Positions 45,557-54,412 of a stretch of 64,000 nt of DNA are shown here, piece by piece. Within the stretch, counting starts at the first letter, position 1; each line of letters starts with the position of its first letter. The stretch is taken from positions 1,612,001-1,676,000 of the forward strand of contig NZ_CP088294.1 in assembly GCF_024666525.1 (NCBI RefSeq), read 5' to 3'. The notes under the pieces are model-generated. The model was not told where the DNA came from. It made no database searches and worked only from the letters and a program-made list of their open reading frames with translations. The translations under genes were made by a program, and so were the position numbers. This DNA is from Pseudomonas sp. J452 (GTDB lineage: Bacteria > Pseudomonadota > Gammaproteobacteria > Pseudomonadales > Pseudomonadaceae).

Positions 45557-46774
45557 ATGAATGTCGCCGTAATGGCCGTGCCGCTGTATATCGCGCTGAT
45601 CCTGCTGGAGCTGGCCTACGAGCGCTACAGCGGGCGCCATACCTATCGCCTGGCGGATGCCGCCACCAGCATGAATACCGCCGTGCTGCGTGTATTGCTG
45701 GAAGGACCGCTGCGCCTGCTGCTGGTGATTCCCTATGCCTGGCTGTACGAGCACGCGCGGCTACTGGAGCTGGATGCGAGCTCGCCCTGGGTCTGGCTGC
45801 TCGGTTTCATCGCCGTGGACTTCTGCTTCTATTGGGCGCATCGCAGCCTGCACCACTACAACCTGCTGTGGGGCGCGCACCAGCCGCATCACTCCAGCGA
45901 GGACTTCAACCTGTCCACCGCGCTGCGCAAGGGCGCCTTGCAGACTGCTTTCGACTGGCCGTTCTACCTGCCGCTGGCGTTGCTGGGAGTTCCGCTGCCG
46001 CTGTTCCTGGTTCTGCTCGGTGTGCAGCTGGTCTATCAGTTCTGGATCCACAGCCAGCATGTCGGCCGGCTCGGCGTGCTGGAGTGGTTCATGGTCACGC
46101 CGAGCAATCATCGGGTGCACCACGGGCAGAACGACTGCTACATCGACAAGAACCATGGCGGCGTATTCATTATCTGGGATCGCCTGTTCTGCACCTTCGC
46201 CGACGAGGGTGAGCCGGTGCGCTACGGGGTGACCACACCGGTGCGCACCTTCGACCCGATCCGCCTGCAGTTCTCCTGGTGGCGCCTGCTGTGGGCCGAT
46301 GCGCGCGCGACCCGCTCCTGGTGGGACAAGCTACGCCTGTGGTGGATGCCCACTGGCTGGCGCCCGGCGGATGTACAGGCGCGGCCCTGGCCGAAGATGG
46401 GGGTGGACAAGTTCGAGCGGCCTTATCCGGCCAGCCTGAAGTGGTATGCCTTCCTGCAGTTCGTGGCCATCAACGCCATGGCCCTGTGCTTCCTGGCCAG
46501 CGTCAAGCGCGCCGCCGTGTGGGAGCCCTGGCTGCTGGTGCTGGCGATTCTTAGCGGTTGCATCAGCCTCGGCCTGCTGTTCGAGGGCAAACGCCGGCTG
46601 TGGTCGCTCGAGGTCGTGCGGCTGCTGGCGCTGGCCGGTTTGGCGCTGGGCTGGGGCTTGTGGCTGGTGCCGGCGCAGTGGCTGCTCGGCGTGCTGCTGG
46701 CAGGGTTGTGTCTTGCCAGCCTGCTATGGCTGGTGTGGCTGGCGGCGCGGCCGCAGGTGGTGGCTTCGTCGTAG
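45557..46774 (+). CDS. Sterol desaturase / fatty acid hydroxylase family protein
   Basis: Membrane di-iron oxygenase of 405 residues. Membrane helices cover VAVMAVPLYIALILLEL, LRLLLVIPYAWLYEH and a hydrophobic C-terminal third. The histidine boxes are HRSLHHYN, HQPHHSSEDFN and NHRVHHGQND, as expected for the FA_hydroxylase superfamily. I begin at the ATG 45557 (GGAG six bases upstream); the frame is open upstream but non-coding in look. Divergent from asmA. The substrate is unknown; bacterial homologues act on lipids, sterol-like molecules or ether lipids. The C-terminal extra helices (about 300-400) lengthen it beyond the minimal family. Confidence 0.88.
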   Translation: MNVAVMAVPLYIALILLELAYERYSGRHTYRLADAATSMNTAVLRVLLEGPLRLLLVIPYAWLYEHARLLELDASSPWVWLLGFIAVDFCFYWAHRSLHHYNLLWGAHQPHHSSEDFNLSTALRKGALQTAFDWPFYLPLALLGVPLPLFLVLLGVQLVYQFWIHSQHVGRLGVLEWFMVTPSNHRVHHGQNDCYIDKNHGGVFIIWDRLFCTFADEGEPVRYGVTTPVRTFDPIRLQFSWWRLLWADARATRSWWDKLRLWWMPTGWRPADVQARPWPKMGVDKFERPYPASLKWYAFLQFVAINAMALCFLASVKRAAVWEPWLLVLAILSGCISLGLLFEGKRRLWSLEVVRLLALAGLALGWGLWLVPAQWLLGVLLAGLCLASLLWLVWLAARPQVVASS

Positions 46775-46821
46775 CCCGGATGCAATCCGCGGCGGGACTT
46801 TCCCGGATTATGTCCGGCTAC
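46771..46821. repeat. REP doublet
   Basis: GTAGCCCGGATGCAATCCG with a diverged partner TCCCGGATTATGTCCGGCTA. The first unit overlaps the stop codon of the desaturase-family gene (46772-46774). Confidence 0.75.
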
Positions 46822-46870
46822 GTGCTGTTAGCGATTTTTTAGCGGTGTGTAAGGTAGGCTCGGTGCGCTC

Positions 46871-46899
46871 TGCTCCCTCTACCGTTCACGGGAGAGGGG
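46871..46899. repeat. CTCTCCC-type palindrome
   Basis: CTCCCTCTACCGTTCACGGG followed by AGAGGGGAG, an imperfect copy of the palindrome at 33736. It lies between two REP doublets. Confidence 0.5.
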
Positions 46900-46913
46900 A
46901 GACAAGCGGGCCG

Positions 46914-46977
46914 GTAGCCCGGATGTAATCCGGGAGCCGGGTATGTGCCCATTTCCCCCGGATTACATCCGGGCTAC
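46914..46977. repeat. REP doublet
   Basis: GTAGCCCGGATGTAATCCGG, spacer, then CCGGATTACATCCGGGCTAC, a perfect inverted match using TAA in place of GCAA in both arms. The matching change in both arms is compensatory, so the stem is preserved. Confidence 0.83.
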
Positions 46978-47050
46978 GCGTGTGGGGTGGATGACGTTTT
47001 TCATCCACCAAAGCGCCGCTCGGTGGATCGATGGAATGCATGCCGCTTTC

Positions 47051-47068
47051 GTAGGAGCTTGCTCCTAC
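47051..47068. repeat. Short GTAGGAGC palindrome
   Basis: GTAGGAGCTTGCTCCTAC, a perfect eight-base stem with a two-base loop. The core matches the other REP type seen at 57462. It abuts the 3' end of the acetyltransferase gene and overlaps its stop by a few bases. Confidence 0.6.
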
Positions 47069-47463
47069 AGGCTATCCAGTGGCAGGCCGCTGCGAGCGGC
47101 CAGGGCCTGGCTTTCCAGATGATCTTTCGGCGCGGCCAGGTGCAGCGGCTTGCCGGCTTCGCGGGCCATGCGCTGGGCTTCGTCGAGGATGCGCCGGGCC
47201 ACGCCGCGCTTGCGCGTGACCTTGCGCACGCACAGGTGCGACAGGCGCCAGCAGTCGGCGCCACGGGTCAGCAGGGCGGCGCCGAGCAGGCGGTCGTTGA
47301 AGCGCCCGGCGATCAACCGGCCCTCGCCAATCCCGCTGGCGATCAGCGCGTCGGCGCTGGCATAGGGCGTCAGCAACCAGTCCGGGGCGTCGGCGTAGAC
47401 CTTGGTCAGGTCGGTGTGATCCTGAGCCGATGGACGGGTGACGATCTCGACAAACACGGGCAT
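47065..47463 (-). CDS. PanZ/PanM-type GNAT acetyl-CoA-binding protein
   Basis: Small GNAT-fold protein of 132 residues. It starts MPVFVEIVTRPSAQDHTDLTKVYADAPDWLL, then has EGRLIAGRFNDRLLGAALL and the acetyl-CoA loop VRKVTRKRGVARRILDEAQRMA. The pattern matches the PanZ (PanM) acetyl-CoA sensor family, which in enterics promotes maturation and feedback control of PanD in pantothenate synthesis. No pan genes are adjacent, so the role is by family only. An ordinary GNAT acetyltransferase is the alternative. GAGGA lies eight bases before the ATG. Divergent from hisB. Confidence 0.78.
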   Translation of the reverse strand: MPVFVEIVTRPSAQDHTDLTKVYADAPDWLLTPYASADALIASGIGEGRLIAGRFNDRLLGAALLTRGADCWRLSHLCVRKVTRKRGVARRILDEAQRMAREAGKPLHLAAPKDHLESQALAARSGLPLDSL

Positions 47464-47566
47464 CGCGGCTTCCTCGCAGGCAGGTGGCGCAGTGTAAAGT
47501 CAGCTCAATCGCGCCGATAGCCCTGGTGCGATAGCAACGCGGTAGCCGTGCAGGCCGCGCGCCGCC

Positions 47567-47572
47567 TATAAT
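47567..47572 (+). promoter_or_regulatory. -10 element upstream of hisB
   Basis: A perfect TATAAT 36 bases before the hisB ATG at 47609. No good -35 is visible at the proper distance, so it may need an activator or be a weak match by chance. Confidence 0.4.
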
Positions 47573-47608
47573 GCCCGCCTTTTCCGCAAGCATTTTCGGG
47601 AGCTGGTG

Positions 47609-48202
47609 ATGGCCGAACGTACGGCATCCGTCGAGCGCAACACCCTGGAGACCCAGATCAAGGTCTCGATCAACCTGGATGGTACTGGCAAGGCCAAGTT
47701 CGATATTGGCGTGCCGTTCCTCGAGCACATGCTCGATCAGATCGCCCGTCACGGGCTGATCGACCTGGACATCCAGTGCAAGGGCGACCTGCATATCGAC
47801 GACCACCACACCGTGGAAGACGTCGGTATCACCCTCGGCCAGGCCTTCACCAAGGCCATCGGCGACAAGAAGGGCATGACCCGCTACGGCCATTCCTATG
47901 TGCCGCTGGACGAGGCGCTGTCGCGCGTGGTGATCGACTTCTCCGGTCGTCCGGGCCTGCAGATGCACGTGCCGTTCACCCGCGCGGTGGTCGGTGGCTT
48001 CGACGTGGACCTGTTCCAGGAATTCTTCCAGGGCTTCGTCAACCACGCCCTGGTCAGCCTGCACATCGACAACCTGCGTGGCACCAACACCCACCACCAG
48101 ATCGAGACGGTGTTCAAGGCCTTCGGTCGCGCCCTGCGCATGGCCGTCGAGCTGGACCCGCGCATGGCCGGGCAGATGCCGTCGACCAAGGGCTGCCTAT
48201 AA
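47609..48202 (+). CDS. hisB: Imidazoleglycerol-phosphate dehydratase
   Basis: Sixth step of histidine synthesis: dehydration of imidazoleglycerol phosphate. The 197 residues form a single-function HisB without the phosphatase domain of enteric bacteria. Metal-binding histidine motifs are [29 protein letters not shown] and [17 protein letters not shown]. The ATG at 47609 is preceded by GGGAG at seven bases; the GTG immediately before it is less well spaced. The stop TAA abuts the hisH ATG. First gene of hisB-hisH-DUF2164-hisA-hisF. Confidence 0.97.
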   Translation: MAERTASVERNTLETQIKVSINLDGTGKAKFDIGVPFLEHMLDQIARHGLIDLDIQCKGDLHIDDHHTVEDVGITLGQAFTKAIGDKKGMTRYGHSYVPLDEALSRVVIDFSGRPGLQMHVPFTRAVVGGFDVDLFQEFFQGFVNHALVSLHIDNLRGTNTHHQIETVFKAFGRALRMAVELDPRMAGQMPSTKGCL

Positions 48203-48841
48203 ATGCAGACGGTTGCAGTAATCGACTACGGCATGGGCAACCTGCACTCGGTGGCCAAGGCCCTCGAGCACGTCGGTGCCGGCAAGGTGCTGGTGACCAG
48301 CGATGCCGCGGTGATTCGCGAAGCCGACCGCGTGGTGTTTCCCGGCGTCGGTGCGATCCGCGACTGCATGGCCGAGATCAAGCGTCTGGGCTTCGACAGC
48401 CTGGTGCGCGAGGTCAGCCAGGACCGGCCGTTCCTCGGTATCTGCGTCGGCATGCAGGCCCTGCTCGAGCGCAGCGAGGAGAACGACGGGGTCGATTGCA
48501 TCGGCCTGTTCCCCGGCCAGGTGCGTTTCTTCGGCAAGGATCTGTATGAAGGCGGCGAGCACCTGAAGGTGCCGCACATGGGCTGGAATCAGGTGGCGCA
48601 GGTGGTCGAACACCCGCTGTGGCACGAGATTCCCGACCCGGCGCGTTTCTACTTCGTGCACAGCTACTACATCGAGGCCGGCAACCCGGCCCAGGTGGTC
48701 GGTGGCGGGCACTACGGCAAGGACTTCGCCGCGGCGCTGGCCGAGGGTTCGAAGTTCGCCGTGCAGTTCCACCCGGAGAAGAGCCATACCCATGGCCTGC
48801 AGCTGCTGCAGAACTTCGTCGGCTGGGATGGCCGCGCCTGA
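48203..48841 (+). CDS. hisH: Imidazole glycerol phosphate synthase glutaminase subunit
   Basis: Class I glutamine amidotransferase that provides ammonia to HisF. The 212 residues start [25 protein letters not shown]. The nucleophile cysteine lies in [17 protein letters not shown] and the catalytic His-Glu pair in [19 protein letters not shown]. It abuts hisB upstream and the DUF2164 gene downstream with no intergenic base in either case. Confidence 0.97.
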   Translation: MQTVAVIDYGMGNLHSVAKALEHVGAGKVLVTSDAAVIREADRVVFPGVGAIRDCMAEIKRLGFDSLVREVSQDRPFLGICVGMQALLERSEENDGVDCIGLFPGQVRFFGKDLYEGGEHLKVPHMGWNQVAQVVEHPLWHEIPDPARFYFVHSYYIEAGNPAQVVGGGHYGKDFAAALAEGSKFAVQFHPEKSHTHGLQLLQNFVGWDGRA

Positions 48842-49099
48842 ATGAGCCGGGGCAAGAAAGTCCCGCTGCTGGAGCTCGAAGGGCCCCAGCAGCAGGTCGC
48901 GCTGCAGGTGCTGGGGCGTTTCCTCGAGGACCGCTTCGAGCTCGAGCTGGGCTCGTTCGAAGTGCAGGAAGTGCTCGACCTGATCAGCCGCGACATCGCT
49001 CCGCATTACTACAACAAGGCGATCTCCGATGTGCAGGCGGTGCTGTCCGACCGCTTCGCCAGCCTGGAGAGCGACCTGTGGGCGCTCGAGAAGAGCTGA
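48842..49099 (+). CDS. DUF2164 family protein
   Basis: Small acidic protein of 85 residues: [55 protein letters not shown] and [19 protein letters not shown]. The IAPHYYNKA stretch is typical of DUF2164. The ATG directly follows the hisH stop. It lies inside the histidine operon between hisH and hisA; no enzymatic role in the pathway is known for this family. The size and charge suggest a small helical protein. Confidence 0.88.
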   Translation: MSRGKKVPLLELEGPQQQVALQVLGRFLEDRFELELGSFEVQEVLDLISRDIAPHYYNKAISDVQAVLSDRFASLESDLWALEKS

Positions 49100-49136
49100 C
49101 CCTTCACCGAATTCACGACTTGAGCAGGTTCAACCG

Positions 49137-49874
49137 ATGCTGATTATCCCCGCTATCGATCTCAAGGACGGCGCCTGCGTGCGTCTGCGCCAGGGCCGCA
49201 TGGAAGACTCCACGGTGTTCTCCGATGACCCGGTGAGCATGGCTGCCAAGTGGGTCGAAGGCGGCTGCCGCCGTCTGCACCTGGTTGACCTGAACGGCGC
49301 CTTCGAAGGCCAGCCGGTCAATGGCGAAGTGGTCACCGCCATCGCCAAGCGCTATCCGCACCTGCCGATCCAGATCGGCGGCGGCATCCGCTCGCTGGAA
49401 ACCATCGAGGCCTACGTCAAGGCCGGCGTCAGCTACGTGATCATCGGCACCAAGGCGGTGAAAGATCCGCAGTTCGTCACCGATGCCTGCAAGGCCTTCC
49501 CGGGCAAGGTTATCGTCGGCCTGGACGCCAAAGACGGTTTCGTCGCCACCGACGGCTGGGCTGAGGTGTCGACCGTGCAGGCCACCGACCTGGCCAAGCG
49601 CTTCGAGGCCGACGGCGTGTCCGCCATCGTTTATACCGACATCGCCAAAGACGGCATGATGCAGGGCTGCAACGTCGAGGCCACCGCGGCCCTGGCCGCC
49701 GCCAGCAAGATCCCGGTGATCGCCTCCGGCGGCATCCACAACCTCGGTGATATCGAGAAGCTGCTGCTGGCTCGCGCGCCGGGCATCATCGGCGCCATCA
49801 CCGGCCGCGCGATCTACGAAGGCACCCTGGATGTCGCCGAGGCGCAAGCCTTCTGCGACGCCTATAAAGGCTGA
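49137..49874 (+). CDS. hisA: Phosphoribosylformimino-5-aminoimidazole carboxamide ribotide isomerase
   Basis: Fourth step of histidine synthesis, an Amadori rearrangement on a TIM barrel. The 245 residues start [20 protein letters not shown] with catalytic Asp8. [36 protein letters not shown] with the second acid, and [19 protein letters not shown] with the phosphate-binding loop follow. The ATG at 49137 gives the family start; upstream codons in frame lie over the DUF2164 gene. HisF begins ten bases after its stop. Confidence 0.97.
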   Translation: MLIIPAIDLKDGACVRLRQGRMEDSTVFSDDPVSMAAKWVEGGCRRLHLVDLNGAFEGQPVNGEVVTAIAKRYPHLPIQIGGGIRSLETIEAYVKAGVSYVIIGTKAVKDPQFVTDACKAFPGKVIVGLDAKDGFVATDGWAEVSTVQATDLAKRFEADGVSAIVYTDIAKDGMMQGCNVEATAALAAASKIPVIASGGIHNLGDIEKLLLARAPGIIGAITGRAIYEGTLDVAEAQAFCDAYKG

Positions 49875-49884
49875 GGATTTCGAC

Positions 49885-50655
49885 ATGGCGCTGGCCAAAC
49901 GCATCATCCCCTGCCTCGACGTCGACAACGGTCGCGTAGTGAAGGGCGTGCAGTTCGAGAACATCCGTGATGCCGGCGACCCGGTGGAAATCGCCCGTCG
50001 CTACGATGAGCAGGGTGCCGACGAGATCACCTTCCTCGACATCACCGCCAGCGTCGATGGTCGCGACACCACCCTGCACACGGTGGAGCGCATGGCCAGC
50101 CAGGTGTTTATCCCGCTGACTGTTGGTGGCGGCGTGCGTACCGTGCAGGACATTCGCAACCTGCTGAATGCCGGCGCGGATAAGGTCTCGATCAACACGG
50201 CGGCGGTGTTCACCCCTGAATTCGTCGGCGAAGCGGCGGCACGTTTCGGCTCGCAGTGCATCGTCGTGGCCATCGACGCCAAAAAGGTCTCGCTGCCCGG
50301 CGAAACCCCGCGCTGGGAAATCTTCACTCATGGCGGGCGCAAGCCGACCGGCCTGGACGCCGTGCTCTGGGCGAAGAAGATGGAAGACCTCGGCGCGGGC
50401 GAAATCCTCCTGACCAGCATGGATCAGGATGGCGTGAAAAGCGGCTACGACCTCGGCGTCACCCGCGCCATCAGCGAGAGCGTAGGCATCCCGGTGATCG
50501 CTTCCGGCGGCGTCGGCAACCTCGAGCACCTGGCGGCCGGCATCCTCGAAGGCAAGGCCGATGCGGTGCTGGCGGCCAGCATCTTCCACTTCGGCGAATA
50601 CACTGTGCCGGAAGCCAAGGCCTATCTGGCCAGTCGTGGCATAGTGGTGCGCTAG
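49885..50655 (+). CDS. hisF: Imidazole glycerol phosphate synthase cyclase subunit
   Basis: TIM-barrel cyclase that uses ammonia from HisH to form imidazoleglycerol phosphate and AICAR. The 256 residues begin [21 protein letters not shown] with catalytic Asp11. Other motifs are [43 protein letters not shown] with the second aspartate, and [14 protein letters not shown]. An AGGATT precedes the ATG. Last gene of this histidine cluster; no clear terminator follows. Confidence 0.97.
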   Translation: MALAKRIIPCLDVDNGRVVKGVQFENIRDAGDPVEIARRYDEQGADEITFLDITASVDGRDTTLHTVERMASQVFIPLTVGGGVRTVQDIRNLLNAGADKVSINTAAVFTPEFVGEAAARFGSQCIVVAIDAKKVSLPGETPRWEIFTHGGRKPTGLDAVLWAKKMEDLGAGEILLTSMDQDGVKSGYDLGVTRAISESVGIPVIASGGVGNLEHLAAGILEGKADAVLAASIFHFGEYTVPEAKAYLASRGIVVR

Positions 50656-50762
50656 GCTGTGAAGTGACCTGGGTCGCAGCCCGCACCGTCTGTGCTTGGC
50701 AGTGCGCCAGGCTTGGTTAAGCTCGGCGCTTTCCTGATTCTCCTTTATTGCAAGGAATGGTT

Positions 50763-51521
50763 ATGTTGAAACGCCTGTTGTTGGTATCAGCTGCTGCTTG
50801 CCTGCTGTTGTCTCCATTGGCTCGCGCCGAAGTGGACGAGAACTACTCGGTGATTCTGATGACCGAGAACTTCCCGCCTTACAACATGGCGACCAACGAC
50901 AAGAACTACGCCCGCGAGGAGAACCTCAAAGGCATCGCCGTGGAAGTAGTGCGCGAGATGTTCAAGCGTGCCGGGATCACCTACCACATGACCCTGCGCT
51001 TCCCCTGGGCGCGGATCTACAAGCTGGCGCTGGAAAAGCCCAACCACGGCGTGTTCGTCGCTGCCCGCCTGCCGGAGCGCGAGAAGCTGTTCAAGTGGGT
51101 CGGTCCGATCGGTCCGGATGACTGGGTGATGCTGGCCAAGGCCGATAGCACCATCACCATCAATAGCCTGGAGCAGGCCAAGCAGTACCGAATCGGTGCC
51201 TACAAAGGTGACGCGATCGCCGAGCATCTGGTTGCCCAGGGGCTGGACCCGCAGACGGCATTCCGTGACCAGGACAACGTGGAGAAGCTGCAGGCTGGCA
51301 AGATCGACCTGTGGGCCACCGGTGATCCTGCTGGTCGTTATCTGGCCAAGCAGGCGGGTGTGACGGGCTTGAAGAATGTGCTGCGTTTTGACAGTGCCGA
51401 ACTGTTCCTCGCCCTCAACCCGGAAACCCCGGATGAAGTGGTGAACAAGCTGCAGGCCGAGTTGGACAAGATGCGTGCCGAGGGCTTCATCGACAAGGTG
51501 GTCAACAGCTACCTGGAGTGA
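50763..51521 (+). CDS. Periplasmic solute-binding protein, family 3
   Basis: Exported binding protein of 252 residues without adjacent transporter genes. Signal peptide MLKRLLLVSAAACLLLSPLARA, then NYSVILMTENFPPYNMATND, GIAVEVVREMFKRAGITYHM, PWARIYKLALEKPNHGVFVAARLPEREKLFKWVGP and LEQAKQYRIGAYKGDAIAEHLVAQGL. This is the orphan SBP_bac_3 branch common in Pseudomonas, whose ligands are mostly unknown. The ATG at 50763 has AAGGA six bases upstream; an earlier ATG at 50757 is too close. Its own terminator follows. Confidence 0.88.
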   Translation: MLKRLLLVSAAACLLLSPLARAEVDENYSVILMTENFPPYNMATNDKNYAREENLKGIAVEVVREMFKRAGITYHMTLRFPWARIYKLALEKPNHGVFVAARLPEREKLFKWVGPIGPDDWVMLAKADSTITINSLEQAKQYRIGAYKGDAIAEHLVAQGLDPQTAFRDQDNVEKLQAGKIDLWATGDPAGRYLAKQAGVTGLKNVLRFDSAELFLALNPETPDEVVNKLQAELDKMRAEGFIDKVVNSYLE

Positions 51522-51537
51522 TACCAGCCGCTAAAGG

Positions 51538-51563
51538 AAAACCCGGGCATGCCCGGGTTTTTT
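51538..51563 (+). terminator. Terminator after the solute-binding protein gene
   Basis: AAAACCCGGGC-AT-GCCCGGGTTTTTT, a near-perfect eleven-base stem with a T run, 16 bases after the stop. Confidence 0.9.
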
Positions 51564-51587
51564 GTGCGCGCCGATTGGCTCAGCCTT

Positions 51588-51645
51588 GTAGCCGGATGCA
51601 ATCCGGGAGCGGAGTGGTCTGTTTCCCGGATTGCATCCGGGCTAC
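51588..51645. repeat. REP doublet
   Basis: GTAGCCGGATGCAATCCGGG, spacer, then CCCGGATTGCATCCGGGCTA. The left arm again lacks one C. It lies between the convergent solute-binding protein and ctpA genes. Confidence 0.83.
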
Positions 51646-51663
51646 GACTGGCAACACGGACAG

Positions 51664-51701
51664 TCCCCTCTCCCACTTGTGGGAGGGTTAGGGAGAGGGG
51701 A
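51664..51701. repeat. CTCTCCC-type palindrome
   Basis: TCCCCTCTCCCACTTGTGGG, then AGGGTTAGGGAGAGGGGA. This longer form pairs the outer CCCCTCTCCC with GGGAGAGGGG and includes an inner CCCACTTGTGGG hairpin. It sits 18 bases past the REP doublet and ends 14 bases before the ctpA stop. Confidence 0.6.
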
Positions 51702-51715
51702 GCAAAGCGCTTGGC

Positions 51716-53023
51716 TCAGTCGCCGCGCGTCACGCTCAGGCCTTTCAGCAGGTTGAGCGCCTGGCTGAGCTGGTAGTCGTCGTCCTGCGGGCGGGTCGGT
51801 TTCTCGCCCTTCTTGCCGCTGGGTTTGTCCGCGCCGCCATTACCGTTGCCCAGGTGGCCGGCCAGATCGGCTTCCTTGATGCTCTCGCCATCCTGCTCGC
51901 GGGTCAGCTTGGCGCGTGCCACTTCGATGTCCGGGACGATGCCCTGGGCCTGGATCGAGCGGCCTTTTGGGGTGTAGTACAGGGCCGTGGTCAGTTTCAA
52001 TGCGCGGTCGTTGTTCAGCGGCAGCACGGTCTGCACCGAGCCCTTGCCGAAACTGTCGGTGCCCATCAGCACGCCACGCTTGTGGTCCTGCAGGGCGCCG
52101 GCGACGATCTCCGAGGCCGAGGCGCTGCCGCCGTTGATCAGCACCACCAGCGGTACACCTTCGCTGGCGTCGGCCGGGTCGGCGTTGAAGCGCAGCTCGG
52201 AGTTGGCGATGCGCCCCTCGGTGTAGACGATCAGGCCTTTCTTGAGGAAGTGGTCGGTGACTTCCACCGCCGCCTGCAGCACGCCGCCGGGGTTGTTGCG
52301 CAGGTCGAGGACGATGCCGCGCAGCTTGCCCTTGTTGTCTTTGCGCAGCTTGGCCAGGGCCTTGCCGACTTCTTCACCGGTGTTGATCTGGAACTGCGAG
52401 ATGCGTACCAGGCCATAGCCGTCGTCGAGCAGCTGGCTCTTCACGCTCTTGACCTTGATCACCGCGCGGGTCAGCTCCACGTCGAACGGCTGGCCGCCTT
52501 CGCGCAGCAGGGTCAGGTTGATCTTGCTGCCGGCCTTGCCGCGCATCTTGTCCACTGCTTCCATCAGCGACAGGCCCTTGGTCGGCTGGCCGTCGATCTT
52601 GACGATCAGGTCGCCGGGCTGGATGCCGGCGCGCGAGGCGGGTGTGTCGTCGATCGGCGAGACCACCTTGAGGAAGCTGTCTTCCATGCCGACTTCGATG
52701 CCCAGGCCGCCGAACTCGCCGCTGGTGCTTTCCTGCAGTTCGGCGAAGTCTTCCGGCTCCAGGTAGGCGGAGTGCGGGTCGAGGTTGCTGAGCATGCCTT
52801 TGATCGCATTCTCCAGCAGGGTCTTGTCGTCCACCGGCTCGACATAGGCCGACTTGATGCGATCCATCACCTCGGCAAAGGTGCGCAGCTCATCCAGCGG
52901 CAATGGTGCCTTGGCGTTTTCCACGGGCGCCGCCACTGGCTCGGGGGCAGCCTGCAGGGCAGAACTGCCGACCAGCAGGCCAAGGGCCAGGGCGAGAGGG
53001 GTGAGACGGTGGAAATGCGACAT
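51716..53023 (-). CDS. ctpA: Carboxyl-terminal processing protease (S41)
   Basis: Periplasmic serine protease of 435 residues. Signal peptide HFHRLTPLALALGLLVGSSALQAA, then an N-terminal helical region (TFAEVMDRIKSAYVEPVDDK). A PDZ domain follows (about 105-190, GGLGIEVGMEDSFLKVV). The S41 core has the serine in LVVLINGGSASASEIVAGALQD and lysine in TDSFGKGSVQTVLPL. The Ser-Lys dyad is complete. A charged, gapped tail (GKKGEKPTRPQDDD) ends it. I use the ATG at 53023 with GGGAG seven bases upstream. It follows envC by 41 bases; the CtpA/EnvC pair is conserved in Pseudomonas and both act in cell-wall hydrolase control. Confidence 0.94.
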   Translation of the reverse strand: MSHFHRLTPLALALGLLVGSSALQAAPEPVAAPVENAKAPLPLDELRTFAEVMDRIKSAYVEPVDDKTLLENAIKGMLSNLDPHSAYLEPEDFAELQESTSGEFGGLGIEVGMEDSFLKVVSPIDDTPASRAGIQPGDLIVKIDGQPTKGLSLMEAVDKMRGKAGSKINLTLLREGGQPFDVELTRAVIKVKSVKSQLLDDGYGLVRISQFQINTGEEVGKALAKLRKDNKGKLRGIVLDLRNNPGGVLQAAVEVTDHFLKKGLIVYTEGRIANSELRFNADPADASEGVPLVVLINGGSASASEIVAGALQDHKRGVLMGTDSFGKGSVQTVLPLNNDRALKLTTALYYTPKGRSIQAQGIVPDIEVARAKLTREQDGESIKEADLAGHLGNGNGGADKPSGKKGEKPTRPQDDDYQLSQALNLLKGLSVTRGD

Positions 53024-53064
53024 GTGAGCTCCCAGGAATAATTGCCAATGCCAGCCTCGGGCTG

Positions 53065-54305
53065 TCATCCGCGACACCATTGCGCCGGGTCGCTCGGGCG
53101 GCCCTGCTGGCGAATGGCGAAATACAGTGCGGGCGTATCCTGCCCGCCACTGGTGCCGACGGTGGCGATCGACTCGCCAGCCTTGACGATATCGCCGGCC
53201 TCTTTCAGCAGGCTCTGGTTATGGCCATACAGGCTCAGATAACCATTGCCATGGTCGAGAATGACCAGAAGCCCGGCGCCACGCAACCAGTCGGCGAACA
53301 CCACGCGGCCGCCATGCACAGCATGCACCTGGCTGCCGGCGCTGGCGCCGATCAGCACGCCGTCCCACTTGGTGCGTGAGTCACCGCCGCGCGGCGAGCC
53401 ATAGCGGGCCACCAGGCGCCCATCGACCGGCCACGGCAGCTTGCCTTTGGCCTTGGCAAAGGGGCCGCCATAGCTGGCGCCGGAGCTGGTGACGCTGGGG
53501 CCGAGGGGTAGTGGTTTGCTAGCCGGGTCGCGTGCCTGCTGCTGTTCGAGCAGGGCCAGGCGTTGCGCTTCTGCTGCTTCGCGAGCCTGGCGGGCGAGGG
53601 TTTCCTCGATGGTCTTGAGTACGCGGGTCAGCTCGGCCTGTTCCTGCTGGCGGGCCTTGAGCTTGCTGTCGCGCGCACTGTATTCCTTGTTCAGCTTGGC
53701 CAGGGTCAGCTGGCGCTCCTTGCGCACGCTGGCGAGTTGTTCGCGCTGGCTGTCCAGGGCGCTCTTCTGTTCGACCAGGCGGGTCTGCTGGGTGGTGATA
53801 TCGGTCTCGATATTGGCCAGCTGGCGCAGGGTTTCGTTGAAGGCAGCCAACTGCTCCAGGCGTGCTTTGCCGAGGTAGTCGTAATAGGTGAGGGTGCGCG
53901 AGAATTTTTCCGGCTGCTGCTGGTTGAGCAGCAAGCGCAGCGGCTCCTGCTGGCCGCCCTGGTAGGCCGCACGGGCCTGGATGCCGATCAGTCGTTGCTG
54001 TTCAAGGCGCGATTGCTGGAGTTTTTTTTCTCCTGATCGAGGCGCTGCAGCTCCTGCTCGCTCTTGTTCATTTCCTGTTGCAGGCCCTTGACCTGCTTCT
54101 CCAGGGTGCCCATCTCGCTTTCGGTGCGCTTGAGGTCCTTCTGCACGCCGGATTTTTCTTTCTGCAGTTTTTCCAGCAGCTTCTTCAGCTCGGCGACATC
54201 GGCGCGCGCGGCTTCCAGCTGTTTTTGGGCGTCGGCTTTCTCGTCGGCAAAAGCGACAGGGGCGAGCAGGCTGGTCAGGATTATCAGGGCGAGGGCGCGA
54301 AACAT
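53065..54305 (-). pseudogene. envC: EnvC murein hydrolase activator, interrupted by a one-base frameshift
   Basis: EnvC controls the division amidases AmiA/AmiB at the septum. The first frame (54305 down to 53988, 105 residues) has a signal peptide MFRALALIILTSLLAPVAFA and a coiled coil (ADVAELKKLLEKLQKEKSGV). It then hits QEKKNSSNRALNSND and stops. The second frame resumes as LQQSRLEQQRLIGIQARAAYQ and runs to 53065 with further coiled coil and a C-terminal LytM domain. The break is at a run of eight A; nine A would give a 413-residue intact protein of normal length. The LytM domain has YFAIR where active enzymes have HxH, as in true EnvC. Essentially certain identity. Whether the break is real or a sequence error is open. 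Confidence 0.88.
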
Positions 54306-54359
54306 GGGCTGAGCAGCACCTGGGACAGGGGACGGCCTAGTATGCCCGTCGCGCCGCGC

Positions 54360-54396
54360 AAAAAAAACGCCCGCCGACGAGAGCCGGCAGGCGTTT
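54360..54396 (-). terminator. Terminator after gpmI
   Basis: On the minus strand AAACGCCTGCCGGC-TCTC-GTCGGCGGGCGTTT followed by eight T, 17 bases after the gpmI stop. It separates gpmI from envC-ctpA, so the latter need another promoter in 54306-54359. Confidence 0.88.
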
Positions 54397-54412
54397 CGCG
54401 ACGTGGAGCGCT

